Assembly (NCBI GenBank): GCA_035772405.1
Contig: JAYKKM010000143.1
Location: 3,335,748 to 3,399,747, forward strand
Source: Chrysogorgia sp. JL179-B06
Lineage: Eukaryota; Cnidaria; Anthozoa; Scleralcyonacea; Chrysogorgiidae
Direction: 5' to 3'
DNA length: 64,000 bases
The translations under genes and the position numbers were made by a program. The notes below the pieces were generated by a model. It did no database searches and was not told where the DNA came from. It worked only from the letters and a program-made list of their open reading frames with translations. Below are positions 1-9,722 of the stretch, piece by piece. Every line of letters starts with the position of its first letter. Position 1 is the first letter of the stretch.

Positions 1-822
1 CTCATGGCATTCTCTACACCGCGGTCAGACTGGTGCGATCTTTCGGCTATCGCAAAATGGAGATATTGTGCTTCTGTGGTGCTGACGAAGAGACACTGGA
101 GCACCTCTTTTTTCACTGCTCGTTTGCACAGCTCTTGATCAACTGGGTTTTTTTCCAGTTGACTCTATCTGCACCAAACGCCACACCCTTTACGATCAAA
201 GAGCTTTTGTTCGGCTTTACGGGAGCGCGGAGGAATACCATCCCTAAAGTCATCATGTGGTTGTTACAGCTGGTGAAACATCGTATTTGGATCGCCCGCT
301 GTGACTTCCGATTCCGCAACATTCCACCAGTTGAGAGCAATTGTCTCAAAGTCGTCACTGCACGTACAAAATTCCTGCTACGTCTGCACGCGCAAAAGCA
401 CTCTTCGCCACGCAGACTGGCCATTTTTGTAAAAGAATGGCTCGCTGGGGGGTCCTTGGGTGTTTTTAATGGTGAGAAGCTTGACTTCTCTTTTTAACTT
501 TTTTAACCTTTTATCCTTTTTAACTTAATCCTCCCTTCGCCTCGGCGTTGGGATAAAATAGTTAATGTAGGATATTAAATTTAATTTCTTCCCTGGTCTC
601 TCCTTAATTGGTCTGCACTGGGCGAAGTAAACATCCTTTTTCCTTCTTTCTTTATCTAGGATCATTGTTGCCTCTCGCGTCTCAAGGATTCTAGGTTTCC
701 ATCTTTGGGGGTGAGAGTCATGCTCTCAGCACAGTTAGCAGCTTTGTAGGCTCCCCCTGTTTAGAATATTCTTTGCACGTACGTCCTCGGAATGTACGAA
801 TATTCTTTTCAAAATAAAAAAA
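1..822 (+). mobile_element. L1/Tx1-like LINE, 3' end (copy A)
   Basis: The 5' part lies outside the window. It contains the end of ORF2, a 3' UTR with two hairpins (707-757 and 762-805) and a short A-rich tail, then resumes the tRNA array inside a spacer. It is nearly identical to 18282-22755 but without the CR1 insertion, and the junction with the array is the same base for base, so both come from one insertion that was later duplicated. Confidence 0.85.
3..497 (+). CDS. LINE ORF2 C-terminus, zf-RVT domain (partial)
   Basis: This is the C-terminal part of an L1/Tx1-like reverse transcriptase protein, open from the window edge to a stop at 495-497. It shows the zf-RVT cysteine/histidine pattern (CFCGADEETLEHLFFHC) near residues 24-40, followed by a basic tail. 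It matches 8348-8846 of the longer copy at about 85-90 % by eye. Upstream EN and RT domains are outside the window. Confidence 0.85.
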   Translation, partial: HGILYTAVRLVRSFGYRKMEILCFCGADEETLEHLFFHCSFAQLLINWVFFQLTLSAPNATPFTIKELLFGFTGARRNTIPKVIMWLLQLVKHRIWIARCDFRFRNIPPVESNCLKVVTARTKFLLRLHAQKHSSPRRLAIFVKEWLAGGSLGVFNGEKLDFSF

Positions 823-1016
823 ACTACATTAAGAAAATCAAAATTATAAATACTTCTAGTGCATGGTCAACTGCTCATAAATTTCGGAAATAAGAAAAAA
901 CAAGTAATCAAATGTTCACATCAAAAAGTGGGAGATTCTATGTCCATTAAGCGCATATTGTACAAATTGAACTATTCTACCTGAGGCAAGTAAAATTAAT
1001 TTTAATATGAAAAATG

Positions 1017-1058
1017 TGGAGGATGCGGGCATCGATCCCGCTATCTGAGGTAATCCCC
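1017..1058 (-). pseudogene. tRNA-Ala relic, anticodon arm deleted
   Basis: Acceptor ends and T arm are present, but about 30 nt covering the anticodon arm and part of the D arm are missing. The junction reads CCCGCTATCTGAG. The same junction occurs at 34410 and 44086. Confidence 0.85.
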
Positions 1059-1290
1059 TTGTTTTCTAGTTGGAGATAATAGAAATGTTTTAACAAATAT
1101 ATCTGGCAAATTGGTAATACATACTACATTAAGAATATCAAAATTATTAATACTTCTAATGCATCGTCAACTGCTCATAAATATCGATAAGAAAAGACAA
1201 GTAAAAGAGATAAGAGGAGGATGCTATGTCCATTAATAATTTGAACTATTCCACCTGAGGTAAGTAAAATTAATGATAACATAGAAAACG

Positions 1291-1363
1291 TGGAGGATGC
1301 GGGCATGGATCACGCTACCTCGTGCATGCTAAGCGCGCGCACTACCATCTGAGCTAATCCCCC
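1291..1363 (-). pseudogene. tRNA-Ala(AGC)-like, damaged T arm
   Basis: Full length with AGC anticodon, but the T loop/B box reads GATCCATG and the T stem has a mismatch. Confidence 0.7.
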
Positions 1364-1608
1364 TTGTTTTCTAGTTGGAGATAATAGAAATGTTTTAACA
1401 AATATATCTGGCAAATTGGTAATACATACTACATTAAGAAAATCAAAATTATTAATACTTCTAATGCATCGTCAACTGCTCATAAATATCGATAAGAAAA
1501 GACAAGTAAAAGAGATATCTACACCAAAAAAGAGGAGGATGCTAAGTCCATTAATAATTTGAACTATTCCACCTGAGGCAAGTAAAATTAATGATAACAT
1601 AGAAAACG

Positions 1609-1681
1609 TGGAGGATGCGGGCATGGATCACGCTACCTCGTGCATGCTAAGCGCGCGCACTACCATCTGAGCTAATCCCCC
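1609..1681 (-). pseudogene. tRNA-Ala(AGC)-like, damaged T arm
   Basis: Same allele as the copy at 1291, with the B box changed to GATCCATG. The two units are recent duplicates. Confidence 0.7.
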
Positions 1682-1939
1682 TTGATTTCTAGTTGGAGAT
1701 AATAGAAATGTTTTAACAAATATATCTGGCAAATTGGTAATACATACTACATTAAGAAAATCAAAATTATTAATACTTCTAATGCATCGTCAACTGCTCA
1801 TAAAATTCGGAAATAAGAAAAAACAAGTAATCAAATGTCCACATAAAAAAGTGGGAGATTCTAAGTCCATTAAGCGCATATTGTACAAATTGAACAATTC
1901 CACCTGAGGCAAGTAAAATTAATTTTAATATGAAAAACG

Positions 1940-2012
1940 TGGAGGATGCGGGCATCGATCCCGCTACCTCGCGCATGCAAAGCGCGCGCTGTACCATCTG
2001 AGGTAATCCCCC
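1940..2012 (-). pseudogene. tRNA-Ala(TGC)-like, weak D stem
   Basis: TGC anticodon. C10 and C22 both break D-stem pairs (plus strand reads GTACCATCTGAGGTAAT). The T run after CCTCCACG is intact. Confidence 0.65.
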
Positions 2013-2250
2013 TTATTTCTAGATAATAGAAGTGTTTTAACAAATATTTCTGGCAAATTGGTAATACATGCTACATTAAGAAAATCAAAATTATTAATAC
2101 TTCTAATGCATCGTCAACTGCTCATAAATATCGATAAGAAAAGACAAGTAAAAGAGATATCTACATCAAAAAAGAGGAGGATGCTAAATCCATTAAGAAT
2201 TTGAACTGTCCCACCTGAGGTAAGTAAAATTAATGATAACATAAAAAACG

Positions 2251-2323
2251 TGTAGGATGCGGGCATCGATCCCACTACCTCGCGCATGCTAAGCGAGTGC
2301 TCTACCATCTGAGCTAATCCCCC
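2251..2323 (-). pseudogene. tRNA-Ala(AGC)-like, several stem mismatches
   Basis: AGC anticodon, with single mismatches in the acceptor (plus strand TGTAGG), T stem and anticodon stem. Confidence 0.65.
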
Positions 2324-2770
2324 TTGGGCACAATCGAATAATAATAGAAATATTTAAAAAAAAATATTTGGAGAATTTGAGCTAATCTCGCTTAGTCTGT
2401 AATAGATATGTTTTAACTAAAATATTTGGCAAATAAGTTACAACTAACTACAATAAGAAAAAGAAAATATTAATATTAATATTAATATTAATATCGTCTG
2501 AGCTAATACCCCTTGTTTTCTAATTAGAGATAATAGAAATATTTTAACAAAAATATTTGGCAAATTAGTAATACATAATACATTAAGAAAATCAAAATTA
2601 TTAATACTACTAGTGCATGGTCAACTGCTCATAAATTTCTGAAATAAGAAAAAACAAGTAATCAAATGTCCACATGAAAAAGTGGGAGATTCTAAGTCCA
2701 TTAAGCGCATATTGTACAAATTGAACTATTCCACCTGAGGTAAGTAAAATTAATGATAACATAGACAAGG

Positions 2771-2843
2771 TGGAGGATGCGGGCATCGATACCGCTACCT
2801 CGCGCATGCTAAGCGCGCGCTCAACCATCTGAGCTAATCCCCC
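2771..2843 (-). tRNA. tRNA-Ala(AGC), near consensus
   Basis: Differs from consensus by T53 closing the T stem and one D-loop base. G3-U70 is kept. Confidence 0.7.
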
Positions 2844-3101
2844 TTGTTTTCTAGTTGGAGATAATACAAATGTTTTAACAAATATATCTGGCAAATTAGT
2901 AATACATACTACATTAAGAAAATCAAAATTATTAATACTTCTAGTGCATCGTCAACTGCTCATAAAATTCGGAAATAAGAAAAAACAAGTAATCAAATGT
3001 CCACATAAAAAAGTGGGAGATTCTATGTCCATTAAGCGCATATTGTACAAATTGAACTATTCTACCTGAGGCAAGTAAAATTAATTTTAATATGAAAAAT
3101 G

Positions 3102-3126
3102 TGGAGGATGCGGGCATCGATCCCGC

Positions 3127-3158
<32 letters not shown>

Positions 3159-3174
3159 TCTGAGCTAATCCCCC
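3102..3174 (-). tRNA. tRNA-Ala(TGC), consensus copy
   Basis: 73 nt with all stems paired. Acceptor GGGGGAT/ATCCTCC carries the G3-U70 wobble that defines alanine tRNA, the anticodon loop is TTTGCAT and the discriminator is A. An A box (TAGCTCAGATGG) and B box (GGATCGATGCC) are present, with a T run just downstream. Confidence 0.95.
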
Positions 3175-3427
3175 TTATTTTTAGTGAGAGATAATAGAAG
3201 TGTTTTAACAAATATTTCTGGCAAATTGGTAATACATGCTACATTAAGAAAATCAAAATTATTAATACTTCTAATGCATCGTCAACTGCTCATAAATTTC
3301 GATAAGAAAAGACAAGTAAAAGAAATATCTACACCAAAAAAGAGGAGGATGATAAGTCCATTAAGAATTTGAACAATTTGAACTATTCCACCTGAGGTAA
3401 GTAAAATTAATGATAACATTAAAAATG

Positions 3428-3500
3428 TGGAGGATGCGGGCATCGATCCCGCTACCTCGAACACGCTAAGCGCGCGCTCTACCATCTGAGCTAATCCCCC
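3428..3500 (-). pseudogene. tRNA-Ala(AGC)-like, damaged anticodon stem
   Basis: The 3' strand of the anticodon stem reads GTTCG and base 37 is G. The same allele recurs at 33563, 46399 and 49113. Confidence 0.7.
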
Positions 3501-3740
3501 TTGCTTTCTAGTTAGAGATAATAGCAATGTTTTAACAAAAATATTTGGAAAATTAAGAAAATCAAAATTATTAATACATCTAGTGCATCGTCAACTTCTC
3601 ATAAATTTCGATAATTGCAAAAAAGAAGTAATCAAATGTCCACATGAAAAAGTGGGAGATTCTAAGTCCATTAAGCGCATACTGTACAATATGAACTAAT
3701 CCACCCGAGGTAACTAAAACTAATGTGAATATGAAAAAGG

Positions 3741-3766
3741 TGGAGGATGCGGGCATCGATCTCGCG

Positions 3767-3797
<31 letters not shown>

Positions 3798-3813
3798 TCT
3801 GAGCTAACCCCCC
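3741..3813 (-). tRNA. tRNA-Ala(CGC), T-stem mismatch
   Basis: CGC anticodon. The T stem GCGAG/CCCGC has one A-C mismatch and the acceptor is GGGGGGT. Confidence 0.65.
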
Positions 3814-4277
3814 ATGGGCACAATCGAATAATAATAGAAATATTTTAACAAAAATATTTGGAGAATTTGAGCTAATCTCGCCTAGTCTGTAATAGATATG
3901 TTTTAACTTAAATATTTGGCAAATAAGTTACAATTAACTACAATAAGAAAATAAAAATATTAATATTAATATTAATAATATTAATATTAATATTAATATC
4001 ATCTGAGATAATAGGCCTTGTTTTCTTATTAGAGATAATATAAATGTTTGAACAAAAATATTTGGCAAATTAGTAATACATACTACATTAAGAAAATCAA
4101 AATTATTAATACTTCTAATGCATCGTCAACTGCTCATAAATTTCCGAAATAAGAAAAAAAAGAAATGATCAAATGTCCACATGAAAAAGTGGGAGATTCT
4201 TAATCATTAAGCGCGTATTGTACAAATTGAACTATTCAAACCTGAGGCAAGTAAAATTAATTTTAATATGAAAAACG

Positions 4278-4302
4278 TGGAGGATGCGGGCATCGATCCC
4301 GC

Positions 4303-4334
<32 letters not shown>

Positions 4335-4350
4335 TCTGAGCTAATCCCCC
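4278..4350 (-). tRNA. tRNA-Ala(TGC), consensus copy
   Basis: Identical to the copy at 3102, with a Pol III T run directly 3'. Confidence 0.95.
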
Positions 4351-4597
4351 TTGTTTCTAGTTAGAGATAATAGAAATTTTTTAACAAATATATCTGGTAA
4401 ATTAGTAATACATACTACATTAAGAAAATCAAAATTATTAATACTTCTAATGCATCGTCAACTGCTAATAAATTTCGATAATAAGAAAAGACAAGTAAAA
4501 GAGATATCTACATAAAAAAAGAGGAGGATGCTAAGTCCATTAAGAATTTGAACTGTCCCACCTGAGGTAAGTAAAATTAATGATAACTTAGAAAACG

Positions 4598-4670
4598 TGG
4601 AGGATGCGGGCATCGATACCGCTACCTCGCGCATGCTAAGCGCGCGCTCGACCATCTGAGCTAATCCACC
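4598..4670 (-). pseudogene. tRNA-Ala(AGC)-like, G3-U70 lost
   Basis: The acceptor reads GGTGGAT, so base 3 is T and the alanine identity pair is gone. T53 is also changed. Confidence 0.7.
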
Positions 4671-4912
4671 TTGTTTTCTAGTTGGAGATAATAGAAATGT
4701 TTTAACAAATATATCTGGCAAATTAGTAATACATACTACATTAAGAAAATCAAAATTATTAATACTTCTAATGCATCGTCAAGTGCTCATAAATATCGAT
4801 AAGAAAAGACAAGTAAAAGAGATATCTACACCAAAAAAGAGGAGGATGCGAAGTCCATTAATAATTTGAACTATTCCACCTGAGGTATGTAAAATTAATG
4901 ATAACATAAAAC

Positions 4913-5270
4913 CCGTGTCCGTTCCTCGTCATCCGTTCCTCCCGTAACGGAGGCCACTTATAGCCAGGCTCCATCACCGGCTGCGTCTAGTGATCTAGAT
5001 ATTCCAGGTCATGAAACCTGGCCGGAAGACGGCTGTAATAGCCAACCGGTTACTTTTGAAGGTACTCCGGAAGACACACCTCTTCCTTTTTCTTCATTGG
5101 AGGACCTTGGTCTCCTTTCTGACCTTTGCACTCATGACGAGTTCTCAGAAGAGGACTTGGATCGGGTACGCGATTTAGAAATGGAAGCGTTTTTGAATCA
5201 ACTTGCCGACAACGCTTCTGACTTACTTGAAGTGATTAGTGAGGACGGGGATTATCCCGATCCCACCTAA
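4913..5270 (+). CDS. LINE ORF1 C-terminus (partial)
   Basis: An open frame enters from the truncated 5' boundary and ends at TAA 5268-5270. The product is acidic and Ser/Pro-rich (PEDTPLPFSSLEDLGLLSD) with no fold I recognise. It lies in the ORF1 position and overlaps the open frame of ORF2 by about 30 nt. The start is missing. Confidence 0.6.
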
Positions 5271-5304
5271 TTGTTCACCACTAAACGATTTCACGTTCAA
5301 GTTA

Positions 5305-7557
5305 ATGACAATAAATATAAACGGTCTTAATGACCGTATTAAACGGAACACTTTTATTGAGTGGCTTAAGTGTGTTAAAGCAGACATTGTATGCCTGCAA
5401 GAAACGCACGCTATATCACATGCTACTTTAAGAGCATGGTTTTCTTCTTCTGGGTATGCGGTTGCTTCCTCGTCCATCTCCAATAAACGAGTCGGCACCG
5501 CTATCCTTATACATTCTCGTCATCAGCTCGAAAAGGTGCGGCGCGATGAGGCTGGCCGTTTCGTGCAAGCAGAGGTGATGATAGACGAGGAGAGGGTACG
5601 TTTTGTATCTCTCTACGCTCCAAGCCGTAATCCGGAGAGGAACAAGTTTTTTTCTTCACTGCCTGATTTTGTCGACTTGGCCGTACCCACTTTTTTATGT
5701 GGGGACTTCAACGCCGTACTGGATCCGACGCTGGACCGGCGCCACCCGCCGTCGTACCAGCGTGCTACACCAAATTTAGTTGCAGAGAGCGTCTCTGCCT
5801 TGCAGTCACTTCTATCTGCGACAAATACGTTTCCAGTATGGCGCACCCAACACCCTGGTGTACGTTCCTTTTCATGGGACCACGCCTCAGGAGAGTGCTC
5901 CTCAAGAATTGATATGGTTTGGGCACCAATCAATCTTCAACAATATATTGAGGACAGTGATTATTATCCCTCCTTTTTTACTGACCACCGTTACTTATTG
6001 GTCACATTCACCCTTCCATCTTCTATCGGTATTGGGCCCGGGTATTGGAAGCTCAATACTTCCATACTCAAGGACTCGGACTACTGCAAATTAGTCAAAT
6101 CTTTTTGGTCCTTTTGGCGCACACAGAGCAAGGAATTCCCCAACCCTCTTGACTGGTGGGACATGGGGAAATTTTACCTGAGAGAGATCACAAGGAGCTT
6201 TTGTAAGGCGAAAGCTTTAGCCGCGTCAGCCCTGAAAGTTAATTTAGGTCACCGGCTTCAACATTTACAGCGTCTGTTTGATGCTGGGGACTCGTCTGTT
6301 TTCGAGGAGCTTTGTTCTGTTCAGGAGGACTTACGCTCCTATGAAATCAAAGAAGCTCGCGCAGCTCAGATACGCGCAAGATGCCGATGGGCCGAAGAGG
6401 GGGAAAAGTCCTCCGCTTACTTCTTTTCCCTTGAAAAGAAACACCGGGAAAGAAAGACAATGTCCGCCATAAAGGATCCTGTCACTTCCCTCGTGCAGCA
6501 CGACTCACTTGCCATACTTAAAATCTGGCAAAATTATTATAAAGATCTTTTTACGGCAGAAGAGTGTGATTCCACTGTTCAGGATCTCCTTCTGTCCAAA
6601 CTGGTTAAGAAGCTCTCTGCGGAAGGACAGGCGAGCTGTGAAGGGCTTCTCACACCTGAGGAATGTAATGCCGCAGTGATTGGCATGGCTACTGGAAAGA
6701 CACCGGGGTCAGATGGTTTCCCTATCGAATTTTATTCGACTTTCTGGGATATTCTCGGCCCAGACCTAGTAGAGGTTTTAAACTTTGCCTATTCAACCGG
6801 CTCGTTATCCACCTCACAGCGACGTGGGTTGATCATAGTATTGTACAAAAAAGGTGACCGTTTGGAAACCAAAAACTGGCGTCCAATTAGTCTGTTAAAT
6901 ACAGACTATAAGATTGCAACTCGGGCTATTTCCGGTCGCCTCCTGCGTGTAATATCTTTAGTGGTATCGCCGGACCAAACTTGTGGCATACCTGGCAGAA
7001 CAATAGGGGAAAACCTGAGCGTTCTGCGTGATGTCATCGACTTGGCTGAGGCACATCAACTGCCCGTAGCGTTCCTTTCACTCGACCAGGAGAAAGCTTT
7101 CGACCGGGTCGATTGGGCTTTCCTGGCGCGCACCCTCACTACCATGGGTTTTTGGTCCAGCTTTTGCCAGTGGATTCAGTTATTCTATACTGACGTTGAA
7201 TCCTCTGTGATCATTAATGGCTGGACGTCCCCCTTTTTCCGTCCATCTCGGGGAGTAAGACAGGGCTGTCCTCTGTCACCCCTCTTATACGTCCTGTGTG
7301 CTGAGGTACTTGCATGTAACCTGCGTTCAGACCCTGGAATTTCTGGCCTTCGAATGCCAGACTCGCTCCAGGAACTGCGGTGCTCTTGTTACGCGGATGA
7401 CACGACAGTCATCGTTACGTCTGATACCTCGCTTCCCGCAGTTTTTGCGGTGTTTGAGAGCTACGCTAAAGGCACAGGCGCGAAGTTAAACCGTGGCAAG
7501 TCCAAAGGTTTGTGGCTCGGGGCGTGGAAACATCGCACGGACACCCCCACGGTTTGA
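5305..7557 (+). pseudogene. LINE ORF2: APE endonuclease + reverse transcriptase (N-terminal part)
   Basis: I chose the first ATG (5305, MTININGLNDR) because the APE domain begins there. The frame is open a little further upstream but without an ATG. Endonuclease motifs: VCLQETHA, CGDFNAV and SSRIDMVWA. RT motifs: NWRPISLLN, FLSLDQEKAFDRVDW, GVRQGCPLSPLL and CYADDTTV (YADD catalytic pair). The frame runs out at 7557 after a shift in a C run near 7545, and the protein continues in another frame. EN-RT-zf-RVT order and sequence style fit the L1/Tx1 group. Confidence 0.9.
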
Positions 7558-8846
7558 CTTGGGTAAAAGACCTTCCGGTACTTGGGGCCGTCCTCAATAC
7601 CTCTGATTATGCGACGGTAACCTGGGAACCTCGCATTGCTAAGGTGGAAAAGAGGCTTTCCTCCTGGAAAGGGCGCAATCTCTCCTATCAGGGAAAGGCC
7701 TTCATTATTAATTCACTTGCCCTCTCACAAATATGGCATTTATGTACCGTCTTTGTCATGCCTGGATGGGTGGCATCCAGACTTGACAAAGCCATTTGGC
7801 CTTTCTTCTGGGCTGGCAAAAAGGACTTGGTTGCTAGACGTACAGTAACCACATCAACGTCGGAAGGCGGTTTTGGCGTTGTTGATTTTCGCTTGAAGGC
7901 AGATGCTTTGCGGCTCCAATGGCTGAAGCGGGTACATTCTGACTCCGGGGCGAAGTGGAAGGATCTTTTCCGCTACCTGTTAGGTCGAGGCTTTAACCTA
8001 CGTATCGATGCTCTGCTACGGCTTCGGTCTTTTACGCGGACATCAATCCAAAGCCTCCCGTCTTTCTACCAACAATTACTGCTCGCCTGGCGCTCCTATC
8101 AAGGCGGCACGAACGGCTCCCAGCTCGCAATTGGTACTTCTAGGGACGTGCCTCTGAATATCGAGGATTTTACGACTCATAAAGTATACGGTATTGCATT
8201 AGCAATACGTCGTAAACCTCCACATTGTGTGGAGAAGTTCCGCCCTGTGTATGGCGACCTATACTGGCCTGATACTTGGCGGCAAATTCATATGCTCTCG
8301 TTGGAGCGTGGTGCAAACGATCTGAACTGGAAGATCGCCCACGGTGTCCTTTACACTGCGGTTCGGCTTGTCCGATCGTTCGGCTATCGCCGTATGGAAA
8401 TCATGTGTTTTTGCGGAGCGGATGAGGAGACATTGGAACATCTCTTCTTTGAATGCTCCTTTGCACAGCTGCTTGCACAGCTGCTCATCAACTGGGTCTT
8501 TTTTCAACTGACCTTGTCAGTTCCAAATGCCGCACCATTTACAGTCCAAGAACTTCTTTTTGGATTTACAGGTGCGCGTAAAACATCCACGCCAAAAATC
8601 ATTATGTGGATGTTGCAGTTGGTGAAGCATCGCATATGGATCGCCCGCTGTGACTTCCGCTTCCGTGACATTCCGCCGGACGAGAGCAAATGTCTTAAAG
8701 TAATCATAGCGCGCATTAAATTTCTTCTGAGTCTGCACGCAAAGAAACATTCCTCGCCGCGCCGTCGGGCCATTTTTGAAAGAGAATGGCTTGTTGGGGG
8801 GTCCTTGGGTGTTTTTAACGGGGAGAAGCTAGACTTCTCTTTTTAA
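7548..8846 (+). pseudogene. LINE ORF2 C-terminal part after frameshift
   Basis: Continues the RT thumb and C-terminal region (WVKDLPVLGAVLN, LSSWKGRNLSYQGKA) and the zf-RVT motif (CFCGADEETLEHLFF, about 8408-8452). It ends at TAA 8844-8846. A short in-frame duplication (AQLLAQLL) follows the zinc motif and is absent from the other copies. Confidence 0.88.
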
Positions 8847-9103
8847 CCTTTTTAACCTTTTATCCTTTTTATCTTAAACCTCCCTTAGCCTCTGCTTTGG
8901 GATAAATTAGTTAATGTAGGATAAATTTAACCCCTTCCCTGGTCTCTCCTTAATTGGTCTGTACTGGGTGAAGTAAACACTATAATTACGAGGGTGGGAG
9001 TCGTACTCCCAGCATGTTCAGCAGCTATGTAAGCTCCCTCTGTTTAGAATATTCATTGCACCTACGTCCTCGGAATGTAGGAATATTCTACTCAAAATAA
9101 AAA
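8847..9103 (+). other. LINE 3' UTR with paired hairpins
   Basis: Pyrimidine-rich start, then hairpin 1 (8990-8994/9036-9040 enclosing 8995-9000/9006-9011) and hairpin 2 (9045-9054/9081-9090 with inner 9062-9065/9077-9080), then an A-rich tail. Stem changes relative to 498-822 are compensatory. Confidence 0.7.
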
Positions 9104-9475
9104 CTTGGGGCCGTCCTCAGTGCGTCCGACTATACCACGGCGACCTGGGAATCTCGCATCGTCAAGGTGGAAAAGCGGCTTTCCTCGTGGAAAGGCCGCA
9201 ACCTCTCTTACCAGGGTAAAGCCCTTATTATCAACGCGCTCGCTTTATCCCAGATATGGCATCTATGTACGGTCTTTGTCATGCCTGGATGGGTGGCATC
9301 CAGACTTGACAAGGCCATTTGGCCTTTTTTCTGGGGAGGTAAAAAGGATCTAGTTGCTCGCCGAACGGTGACGACAGCATGCTCGGCCGGTGGTTTCGGT
9401 GTGGTTGACTTTCGTGTGAAAGCCGATGCCTTGCGGCTACAATGGCTAAAAAGGGTCTCATCCGATTCAGGGGCG
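9104..9475 (+). pseudogene. LINE ORF2 fragment (copy B, part 1)
   Basis: Encodes the region beginning LGAVLSASDYTTATWESR, including LSSWKGRNLSYQGKAL, equivalent to 7578-7955 of the first copy. It is cut by the Polinton-like terminal repeat at 9476. Confidence 0.85.
9470..9475 (+). repeat. Target-site duplication GGGGCG (left)
   Basis: Six bases repeated at 17927-17932. The related LINE copy has the single empty site at about 7947-7952 (CCGGGGCGAAGTGG). Confidence 0.95.
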
Positions 9476-9722
9476 AGTAGTGTATATATGAGAGTTTCAG
9501 CCCAAAATCTCGTAAAATCTCATTTTCAATCTAAAAATCACATAAAAAAAAGCGAATTTCGAATCCAAATCTCACTTTTTAATTTATTCATAAATTTCAT
9601 TTTATGACGTCATCGTTACGCCCCGCCCACCTGTCAATCAAAACTTGTCTCACATTTCACTATGCTAATTAGCAATGACGCCCCACCCTCAATCAAAAAC
9701 TTTAGTCAACTCACTCGTCTTC
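9476..9722 (+). repeat. Left terminal inverted repeat
   Basis: Pairs with 17617-17926, with several indels. It holds a palindromic TGACGTCA (9605-9612), a GC-box-like CGCCCCGCCC and a TATGCTAATTAGCA motif (9661-9674). Its inner end overlaps the last codons of the polymerase gene. Confidence 0.85.

Larger units (their letters stand above)
823..4911 (-). repeat. tRNA-Ala tandem array, block A (11 copies)
   Basis: Tandem units each hold one minus-strand tRNA-Ala copy plus an AT-rich spacer. All spacers share a core (for example 1783-1804, TGCATCGTCAACTGCTCAT). Two spacer classes recur: one with AATCAAATGTCCACAT..AAAAAGTGGGAG, usually beside TGC copies, and one with AAGACAAGTAAAAGAGATAT, usually beside AGC/CGC copies. 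(ATATTA)n tracts lie at about 2467-2494 and 3956-3999, each abutting a truncated tRNA 5' end. I see no protein gene. Confidence 0.9.
4912..9103 (+). mobile_element. L1/Tx1-like LINE, 5'-truncated in ORF1, frameshifted
   Basis: A two-ORF APE-type LINE inserted a few bases from a tRNA 3' end (the array text breaks at ATAACATAAAA). It contains the end of ORF1, ORF2 with endonuclease, RT and zf-RVT domains, and a 3' UTR with two paired hairpins. The 5' end is truncated and ORF2 has a frameshift near 7545, so this copy is inactive. A second copy follows directly after its A-rich tail. Confidence 0.9.

Noticed and set aside
5223..5498. Minus-strand 91-codon ORF over the ORF1/ORF2 junction of the LINE
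   Set aside because: Antisense of endonuclease coding sequence, with no start context or domain.
7298..7489. Short plus-strand ORF inside the LINE RT domain
   Set aside because: Shadow of ORF2 in another frame. The RT motifs are in the main frame.
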